Shown piece after piece: positions 1 to 6,509 of a stretch of DNA of 8,683 nucleotides. Positions within the stretch are counted from its first letter, which is position 1; each line of letters opens with the position of its first letter. Below the pieces are notes generated by a model. That model was not told the origin of the DNA. It ran no database searches and was given only the letters and a program-made list of their open reading frames with translations. The stretch lies in contig CAMWNL010000047.1 of the NCBI GenBank assembly GCA_947175585.1, forward strand, positions 1 through 8,683. Reading direction: 5' to 3'. This stretch comes from an uncultured Bacteroidales bacterium. Lineage in GTDB: Bacteria; Bacteroidota; Bacteroidia; Bacteroidales; Muribaculaceae. The position numbers and the translations under genes are program-made.

Positions 1-233
1 CCCTCAGCCTGCTCAGCTGTAAAATTCTTATCAAGAAGGTTGCCGTCTTTGTCATATTCATAGATGACACCGTTGATTGAACTTGCAGCGGCTGTGCGAC
101 CGTTCATGCAGACCATTGCCGAGATAAAGTTGTCAGTGTGGACAAACTCAGGATCAGCCTCAGAGCAACCGACGAAGCCTAATGTCACGATTGCAAGAGC
201 CAAAGCGATTATATTGAATTTGAATTTTTTCAT
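1..233 (-). CDS. Partial surface lipoprotein, possibly DUF5018-like, downstream of susD (5' end only)
   Basis: Only the first 77 codons are in the window; the gene runs off the left edge. The protein starts MKKFKFNIIALALAIV, a short basic n-region and hydrophobic core, followed by lipobox FVGC with the lipidated Cys at residue 23. Residues after the Cys (SEADPEF) are acidic, resembling Bacteroidetes lipoprotein surface-export signals, so an outer-surface location is inferred. The mature start (HTDNFISAMVCMNG, then GVIYEYDKDG) recalls DUF5018-type proteins and the small beta-sandwich lipoproteins that follow susD in many PULs. It sits 36 bp after the susD stop with no terminator between, so co-transcription is likely. 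The probable role is a SusE/SusF-like glycan-binding accessory. The lipoprotein call is firm; the family call is tentative because most of the gene is missing. The ATG at 233 is chosen because it gives a textbook signal peptide; no clear Shine-Dalgarno precedes it. Confidence 0.8.
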   Translation of the reverse strand, partial: MKKFKFNIIALALAIVTLGFVGCSEADPEFVHTDNFISAMVCMNGRTAAASSINGVIYEYDKDGNLLDKNFTAEQAE

Positions 234-269
234 TTCTAAAAGATTGATTATATCGTTTGACTTAAATGA

Positions 270-1976
270 TTACCAGCCTTCGTTGTTAGTACACAACTTA
301 TTATTAGAACGCTCGCTCAAAGGTATAGAGAAATAATTGTAGCGCTTGGGATATACACGGGTTGAACCGGCATCACAGTCGATAGTCTCATAAGTGAAAC
401 CGCCATCGGCAGGAGTTATCTTGACACCGTGAACCATCTGACCGCCGATAACATTCTCTGCAAGTCCCCAGCGACGGAGGTCCCAGAAACGGAAACCTTC
501 GCCGACGAGTTCCTTGGCACGTTCGTCGCGGATAAGTTTCATACAATTGTCAAGCGTGTTGATATCTGCGAGAGTCTTGGCGGGCAGACCTACACGACCA
601 CGGATTTTGTTGATGCAATCGAGGATTTTCTCACCATTGGCTACAAGATCGAGCTGGGCATAAGCCTCAGCCTGATTGAGAAGAACCTCACCATAGCGCA
701 GAACGAGGTCAGGCGTCCAGCTCTTGTCTTCTGATTCAACAAACTTCACATTATCTTCCTGAAGGAATTTGCGGAAGAAATAACCTGTACAGGTCTTGCC
801 ACCGGTAGAACCGCTCTTGATAAACTCTTTAAAGCCGTCGGCTCCGTCTTCGTAAGCTTCAATCTTACGGCCGCGCCAGTCAGCGCCATTGTAGAGCACT
901 GTAACCTGGAAGCGCTCCTCACGGTCAGTGAAAGGATCAGCATGACCTTCCGCAGCCCAGGTCGACCAGTTGAAGGGGGTGCCGTCATTCCACTCATAGA
1001 GGTCAGCAAGTTCGGCAGTCGGCTGGTGTTCGGCGTATGCGCCACCATTGTTGAGAGCTGCGTCGCCTGCAGGGCTTACACTACTATCCCAGAGGTGATA
1101 GAGATTGGCGTTACCCTTAAGATACTCGATAGCGAACAGCACTTCAGGTGAATTAATAGCATCAGCTGAGAAAACATGGGCAAAATCAGAGTCGAGTTCA
1201 ACTCCGGTGAATGATCCGCACTTTTCAGCTGCTTTAGCCGCTACTTCCCAATTCTTGGCGAAGAGGGCGATGCGTGACATCAGACCGTAAGCGACTTTCT
1301 TTGTAGCACGACCACGAAGCCAGGTCGAAGAGTTAGCATCGGGGAGATTATCGGCAGCAAACTGGAGCTCGTCGAGGATAAATTTATAAGTATCTGCTTC
1401 AGATGCTCGCGCCATAGCGATATCTGAGTCAATAGCTCCGTCGCTGACACCGTTAGCGCCTGAAGTCTCCGTGCGAAGAATCACACCACCGTAAACACGG
1501 GCGAGCATAAAGAATGAATATGCACGGCACATACGGATCTCAGCCTCGCGGAGAGCGACAGCCTCACTACCAAACTTGGCGCCGAAGGAGCGCAAGTCGC
1601 GGAGACAAACGTTGGCGGTGCGGATACGGCTGTACTGGTCATTCCAACATTCGAAAGCACCTGCACCATTTTCACCTGACGTCAGACCCTGGAGAAGGAA
1701 TGAGTTATAGGGATGGCCATACTGATCCCATGATGATGACTTTGTCAGGTCAGAAAAACTGTCCCAGAAGCGGTTGCGGCAACCCTTGAGCTGGGTGTCG
1801 TCTGTAAAGATTTTATATGATGCGGTGATGTAAGCGTCGGCCGCATCAAGAGTGCTCCATATAGCGGCATCAGAAATGACATCGGTGCGGTTAACATCGA
1901 GAGTGTCCTCACACGAAGTCACAGATAAGCCTGCAACAGTCAGAGCTACAAATTTGAATATATTTTTAATTGTCAT
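270..1976 (-). CDS. SusD/RagB-family outer-membrane glycan-binding lipoprotein
   Basis: This is the surface lipoprotein that lids a SusC transporter and binds the incoming glycan. The 568-residue length is normal for SusD proteins. Residues 1-21 form a type II signal peptide ending VTS with lipidated Cys22; the next residues (EDTLD) are acidic, favouring surface display. The N-terminal helical SusD-like region spans roughly 22-230, with the NVCLRDLR and REAEIRMCRAYSFFMLARVYGG helices typical of its TPR-like core. The RagB/SusD domain covers the C-terminal part, with LRYGEVLLNQAEAYA (427-440), RDERAKELVGEGFRFWDLRRWG (483-504) and the closing YFSIPLSER (548-556). The start lies 12 bp after the susC stop, the standard susC-susD linkage, and its partner is surely that SusC. 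The mature protein has about ten cysteines, more than I would expect for this family. Substrate cannot be read from sequence. Confidence 0.97.
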   Translation of the reverse strand: MTIKNIFKFVALTVAGLSVTSCEDTLDVNRTDVISDAAIWSTLDAADAYITASYKIFTDDTQLKGCRNRFWDSFSDLTKSSSWDQYGHPYNSFLLQGLTSGENGAGAFECWNDQYSRIRTANVCLRDLRSFGAKFGSEAVALREAEIRMCRAYSFFMLARVYGGVILRTETSGANGVSDGAIDSDIAMARASEADTYKFILDELQFAADNLPDANSSTWLRGRATKKVAYGLMSRIALFAKNWEVAAKAAEKCGSFTGVELDSDFAHVFSADAINSPEVLFAIEYLKGNANLYHLWDSSVSPAGDAALNNGGAYAEHQPTAELADLYEWNDGTPFNWSTWAAEGHADPFTDREERFQVTVLYNGADWRGRKIEAYEDGADGFKEFIKSGSTGGKTCTGYFFRKFLQEDNVKFVESEDKSWTPDLVLRYGEVLLNQAEAYAQLDLVANGEKILDCINKIRGRVGLPAKTLADINTLDNCMKLIRDERAKELVGEGFRFWDLRRWGLAENVIGGQMVHGVKITPADGGFTYETIDCDAGSTRVYPKRYNYFSIPLSERSNNKLCTNNEGW

Positions 1977-1988
1977 GATTTCGAGAGA

Positions 1989-4900
1989 TTAGAATGCAAC
2001 ATTAAGACCGAATGTGTAGGTCGCAGACTGAGGATAGAAGCCGTTAGACACTGAGGGAGATTCAGGATCGACATACTTGAAGTGACTGAAAGTAAGGATA
2101 TTCGAACCTGCAACGTAAACATTGAGTGTCGAGAACGGAGTCTTTTTAAGGATATGAGACGGCACATTGTAACCGAGCTGAATGTTTTTCAGACGGAGAT
2201 ATTCACCGTTGACAACCCACCAGTCAGATACCCAAGCGTTGTTGAAGCGAGGCACTGTTGACAGACGCGGATATTTGGCGTTAGTGTGTTCGGGAGTCCA
2301 AGCTTCTTCGATGAGGTACTTGGGTGAGTTACCTGTACCAAACGAGCTTGTATAAACAGTTGACGCAGTTGTACCTGAATCATATACACCCTGCAGCTGG
2401 TAATCACAGTGAGATACGCCCTGCCAGAGTGTGGTAAGATAGAAGTTCTTGTAGTTAAAGTCAATGTTGAATGAGAAGTTGATTTCGGGGATCTGACCGT
2501 AACCGATCTTCACATAGTCGTGTTCGCTCGAGATGATACCGTCGCCGTTGACGTCGAGATATTTGATGTCACCGAGTTCGGTCACGCCTGAGGGTGCGAT
2601 GGGGTAGTTGTCGATTTCTTCCTGAGTCTGGAAGAGGCCGAGTGTCTTGAAACCGTAGCGTGCGCCTACCGGCTGACCGAGTACACCGCGGTAGTTGGGG
2701 TGGTTGTCGGAGATCTTACGTTTCAGGATCTTGTTGCGGGCAAATGAGAATGAACCGCGGACATGGTAGCTGAAATCACGGGTCACGTTAAGCTGGTGGT
2801 TAAGAGTGATTTCGAAACCACGGTTATCAACGGCTCCGGAGTTAGACTTCGAAGGATAGTAGTTGCCGAGTGAACCGGGATATACACCACCGGCATCTTC
2901 GAGAATATCAGTTGTCTTCTTATAGAAGGCATCGATTTCACCGGTAAGCACATGGTGGAAGATATCGAAGTCAATACCAACGTTGTAAGTCTTTGTGTGA
3001 GCCCAAGTCAGAGTGCGGAAAGCGTAGACAGGATCGGCATAGTACTGAGCATAAGCCTGACCACCGAGCACATAGCTGTTTGTAGCCTTAGAGAAGGTGT
3101 TGTTGTAAAGGAAAGCGGTTACGTTGTCTGAACCTTGTTCACCGAAGCTGGCACGGAGTTTGAGGAATTCGAGCCAGCTGACATCTTTAAGGAAGTTTTC
3201 ACGCGAGAGAACCCAACCGGCTGATACGGATGGGAATGTGCCCCAACGATTCTCGGGAGCGAACACGTATGATCCGTCGCGACGCACGGCAACTTCAACA
3301 AGATATTTGTCATCAAAATCATAGTTGAGACGGAAAGCATAAGAATGCATACCGGTGTGCTGGAAGTTACCCTGAGGTTCGGCTACACCGTCCTTACGGT
3401 TGGGAGCGAGGGTAATATCGACGGGATAGTCACTGATAAAGCCCTTGCCCTGAGCATAGAGCATATCATTATAGTTCTTCTGTTTCTCGATGAACGCAAG
3501 GAAACCTACTGAATGTTTGCCGAAATCTCTGTTATATGAGATTGACGGACGGAATTGCCACATCCAGTTGTTACTTCCGATGCGGCTGAGGGTCTTGTCC
3601 ATACCGATACCGTAAGACACCTCTTCTTTGGGAGCAGAGGCGGGATCAGAGTTGCTGAATGCAAGCACCTTGTAGCCCTGAGTGAATTCGCGTGACTCAT
3701 TGTGGTTGTAGTCATAAGCAAAGAAAGCTGAAACCTTCAAACCCTTGAGATATTCCCACAGGTCTGAGAAATCATATTCGAGACGGAAAGTCGAGTTGAA
3801 GATCCACTTGTCGAGCTTGTAGTAGCCGGGCTGTTCGAGGGCTGCGACAGGATTGACGTTGATAGCGTCACCGTCTTTCCATGCAAGTGTATAACCATTC
3901 CACTCCTTCTTGATGATAGGAGCAGTGTTGGCAGCCTGGCGGACAGGGTTAATTTCGTATTGTTTGCCGAATGTTGCGCTACCGGGGGCTTCCTGATGAG
4001 TCTTGGTGCCACCCATGTTGACAGCAAAATTAAGGTTCTTAGCTACCTTAATATCAAGATTGGCACGGGCGTTGATACGGTCATAGTCTGTCTTCTTGAT
4101 TGTACCCTGCTGACTCATGTAGCCGACTGAGGTGTAGTAGTTGACACGTTCAGTAGAACCAGAGGCTGACACATTATGCTGCTGCATGAAACCTGTGCGG
4201 AAGATTTCATCAAACCAGTCTGTTTCGCCCCATGGGCTGTCGGGGTCGTTAGCAAACACCTGCTGCTGTATGTCGGCAGTGTAGACAGGAGCCAGACCGT
4301 CCATCATGAGAGCCTTATTCTTGTAGTACATGAATTCCGAAGCATTGAGGAATTCGGGGAACGCAGTGTTACGGATAGCCGAAACCGAACCGGCATAGCT
4401 GATCTGGGGAGCGCCCTGACCTTTCTTGGTCGTAATAAGGATTACACCGTTAGCACCGCGGATACCGTAGATTGACGCAGCAGCGTCCTTGAGGACAGAT
4501 ACTGACTCGACATCGTTGGGGTTGACAAGATTCATGTCTCGCTCAACACCGTCGACAAGCACAAGGGGAGTAGCTCCTTCGAAGCCACTGACACCACGGA
4601 TATAGAGAGCCGCACCGTCGGCACCGGGCTGACCGGTCTGCTGGATAGATGTCATACCGCTGACCTTACCGGTAAGGAGGTTAGACATGTTCTGCATAGG
4701 CGCCTTGAGAAGGTCCTTTGAACTTACAGCAGACACAGAACCGGTCAGAGATCCTCTCTTCTGGGCACCGTAACCTACGACTACCATTTCGTCGAGGACC
4801 TCGCTATCTGTAGTGAGAGTAACATCGACATTAGAACGGCCATTAAGCGCCACTTCCTGCGTCTTATAGCCTACATAAGAAATAACAAGGGTGGCTTGAA

Positions 4901-5114
4901 GGTTGGGAACACTGATATTGAACACACCGTCCATATCTGTGATTGTAGCAACTTTCGGGTCACCTTTCAGGACAACCGAAGCCGAAATCAGGGGTTCGCC
5001 CTCATCATCGAGGACTGTGCCTGTCACTCTTGTCTGAGCCGAAGCCCAAGCCACAGAGAAGCAACAGAACACTAAGGCCATAAGCCTTAAGATTGCATTA
5101 CCTGCTTTCTTCAT
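1989..5114 (-). CDS. SusC/RagA-family TonB-dependent outer-membrane transporter
   Basis: This is the outer-membrane beta-barrel that imports glycan fragments using TonB energy. The 1041 residues match the family's usual size. A type I signal peptide (1-26) ends in ASA before Gln27. A CarboxypepD_reg-like beta-sandwich follows (about 28-103, starting RVTGTVLDDEGEPLISASV and including DMDGVFNISVP and YVGYKT). The TonB-box region is DEMVVVGYGAQKR (108-120). The plug domain (about 115-235) carries YIRGVSGF, PLVLVDGVERD and LKDAAASIYGIRGANGVILI, hallmarks of SusC proteins. The remainder is the barrel, ending ...TYTFGLNVAF with the terminal Phe expected for BAM-inserted barrels. There is no N-terminal STN domain, so anti-sigma-type signalling through this protein is unlikely. 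It lies 50 bp after the GHL10 gene and 12 bp before susD. The start at 5114 gives a complete signal peptide. The transported substrate is unknown. Confidence 0.98.
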   Translation of the reverse strand: MKKAGNAILRLMALVFCCFSVAWASAQTRVTGTVLDDEGEPLISASVVLKGDPKVATITDMDGVFNISVPNLQATLVISYVGYKTQEVALNGRSNVDVTLTTDSEVLDEMVVVGYGAQKRGSLTGSVSAVSSKDLLKAPMQNMSNLLTGKVSGMTSIQQTGQPGADGAALYIRGVSGFEGATPLVLVDGVERDMNLVNPNDVESVSVLKDAAASIYGIRGANGVILITTKKGQGAPQISYAGSVSAIRNTAFPEFLNASEFMYYKNKALMMDGLAPVYTADIQQQVFANDPDSPWGETDWFDEIFRTGFMQQHNVSASGSTERVNYYTSVGYMSQQGTIKKTDYDRINARANLDIKVAKNLNFAVNMGGTKTHQEAPGSATFGKQYEINPVRQAANTAPIIKKEWNGYTLAWKDGDAINVNPVAALEQPGYYKLDKWIFNSTFRLEYDFSDLWEYLKGLKVSAFFAYDYNHNESREFTQGYKVLAFSNSDPASAPKEEVSYGIGMDKTLSRIGSNNWMWQFRPSISYNRDFGKHSVGFLAFIEKQKNYNDMLYAQGKGFISDYPVDITLAPNRKDGVAEPQGNFQHTGMHSYAFRLNYDFDDKYLVEVAVRRDGSYVFAPENRWGTFPSVSAGWVLSRENFLKDVSWLEFLKLRASFGEQGSDNVTAFLYNNTFSKATNSYVLGGQAYAQYYADPVYAFRTLTWAHTKTYNVGIDFDIFHHVLTGEIDAFYKKTTDILEDAGGVYPGSLGNYYPSKSNSGAVDNRGFEITLNHQLNVTRDFSYHVRGSFSFARNKILKRKISDNHPNYRGVLGQPVGARYGFKTLGLFQTQEEIDNYPIAPSGVTELGDIKYLDVNGDGIISSEHDYVKIGYGQIPEINFSFNIDFNYKNFYLTTLWQGVSHCDYQLQGVYDSGTTASTVYTSSFGTGNSPKYLIEEAWTPEHTNAKYPRLSTVPRFNNAWVSDWWVVNGEYLRLKNIQLGYNVPSHILKKTPFSTLNVYVAGSNILTFSHFKYVDPESPSVSNGFYPQSATYTFGLNVAF

Positions 5115-5164
5115 TAGGATTTGAATTAGTTAAGGTTAATAAAATGGATTAGAATATTTCAGTT

Positions 5165-6475
5165 TTAATTTTTTGCGGTCGCAACTGACTCATAGTCGTC
5201 AATGCCTTTTTTAATCTGTGACCACTGGTCGCGGTTGATGATATGGACAACGTCAAACACCATCAGTCCCTCACTATTTTCGAGACAGCATTTAACGGCA
5301 TTTGTCAGATTATGGGGGTCTGATTCGTTTGCCGAATGGTTGATAGACTGAATTGAGCCGATAACGTGGCAATCACCCATGATTATTGAATCAGCACGGT
5401 TGAGAGCATATTCTACAGATTCGTTATCATCCGGGCCATAGACGCGTTCGAGATAAGCGCCGACAATAAAGTTGTCAAGCGCAGGTGCGAATCCGGCTTT
5501 CTGATACGCATCGCTTCCATAAGGATATTTCTTACACCACTCGCTGCGCGGGCTTGCCCAGTTCTGACCATTCTTTTCGATAGCGTGAATCCATGATCCG
5601 GCCCAATAGTTCAACTCCAGTCCGGGTTTGATTGTCTTCATCGAGTCACTCACATTAGTGATAAAATCACAGAGCACTCCTGCGCGGAATGCGAGCCAGT
5701 CATTGTAGTGCTTACCGGGGACAACTGTGCCTTCGGCATCGTAGGTGAAAATATCGGCAGGCCAGTTTTCGACGGTCGATCCGATAGTCTGTTCAAAAGC
5801 TTCGCGGCTTTCACTTGAAAAATCGCTCTCCATATCCGGGAAACGACAATAGTCAAGAGCGAGGCCGTCAATATCATAATTGCTCACGATCTCACTGAGC
5901 ACACTCATAGCGTAGTCTCGCGAATCCTGACGAACCGGATTGAGGAACGCGGCTACTTTAGTCTTGTTTGTGCGGATGTCCTCCATAGTGCCGTCGGGAC
6001 GGTATTCGAGACATGTACGTCCGTCAAAAGTGGAGTCTTCGTAACATAATCCTTTCTGCCACCATGATGAGCCGATCGGGAATACACAGGCTGAGGCAGT
6101 CACTTTCATGCCGAGACGGTGAGCCTCGTCGAGGACATACTGCAGATAATCCCAGTCACGCTCTACGACAAGAGAATCGACACAGGTCAGCTCGGGCACA
6201 AGCTTGCTTTTATACAGCACCTTGCCTTCAATAGGCTTCACGTCCACCACTATGTTATTGAAACCGGTCTCTTTAGCTTTCTCAAGATAATAAGTGATAG
6301 TGTCTTTATTAGAGAAACGGTCGAAATTGGCTTCGCCACACATCCAGAGATACTTCGGTTTTTCCGCGATTTCTGTTTTTGATCCGGAACATGCGCAGAA
6401 AGATGCGCAAGCTAACGCAACTGCGGCAGCCCCCAGAATAAATGTGCGACTCTGCTGACGAAATTTCATAAACAT
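5165..6475 (-). CDS. GHL10-type glycoside-hydrolase-like lipoprotein (family 10 glycosylhydrolase-like, PF02638 type)
   Basis: Predicted exported TIM-barrel protein of the GHL10/alpha-amylase-like group, expected to act on an imported oligosaccharide; no activity can be assigned. Residues 1-28 form a signal peptide with a probable lipobox FCAC (lipid Cys29); Cys23 is a weaker alternative. The barrel begins KYLWMCGE (41-48), then GFNNIVVDVKPIEGKVLYKS (71-90), where this family has a conserved strand. HRLGMKVTASACVFP (119-133), LNPVRQDSRDYAMSVLSEIV (178-197) and DIDGLALDYCRFPD (201-214) follow. The last is the family's DGxxLDYxRFP strand, with Asp208 a candidate catalytic acid. Later blocks are LELNYWAGSW (286-295) and LDNFIVGAYLERVYG (333-347). 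After the signal peptide there are about eleven cysteines, which is high. It begins 34 bp after the oxidoreductase gene, so the pair is probably co-translated and may share a substrate. The residues after Cys29 (SGSKTE) are not strongly acidic, favouring a periplasmic position. Met3 (6469) is an equally plausible start. Confidence 0.82.
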   Translation of the reverse strand: MFMKFRQQSRTFILGAAAVALACASFCACSGSKTEIAEKPKYLWMCGEANFDRFSNKDTITYYLEKAKETGFNNIVVDVKPIEGKVLYKSKLVPELTCVDSLVVERDWDYLQYVLDEAHRLGMKVTASACVFPIGSSWWQKGLCYEDSTFDGRTCLEYRPDGTMEDIRTNKTKVAAFLNPVRQDSRDYAMSVLSEIVSNYDIDGLALDYCRFPDMESDFSSESREAFEQTIGSTVENWPADIFTYDAEGTVVPGKHYNDWLAFRAGVLCDFITNVSDSMKTIKPGLELNYWAGSWIHAIEKNGQNWASPRSEWCKKYPYGSDAYQKAGFAPALDNFIVGAYLERVYGPDDNESVEYALNRADSIIMGDCHVIGSIQSINHSANESDPHNLTNAVKCCLENSEGLMVFDVVHIINRDQWSQIKKGIDDYESVATAKN

Positions 6476-6509
6476 TTAAAGAATTGTTTTTTTAGGGATA
6501 TTACAAATA

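Noticed and set aside
64..336. A 90-codon plus-strand frame spanning the susD to lipoprotein junction
   Set aside because: It overlaps antisense the signal peptide of the left-edge lipoprotein and the end of susD, both well supported, and shows no recognisable features.
5115..5164. A separate promoter for susCD in the 50-bp gap
   Set aside because: No TAnnTTTG match on the minus strand in the gap, and no terminator either; read-through from upstream is simpler.
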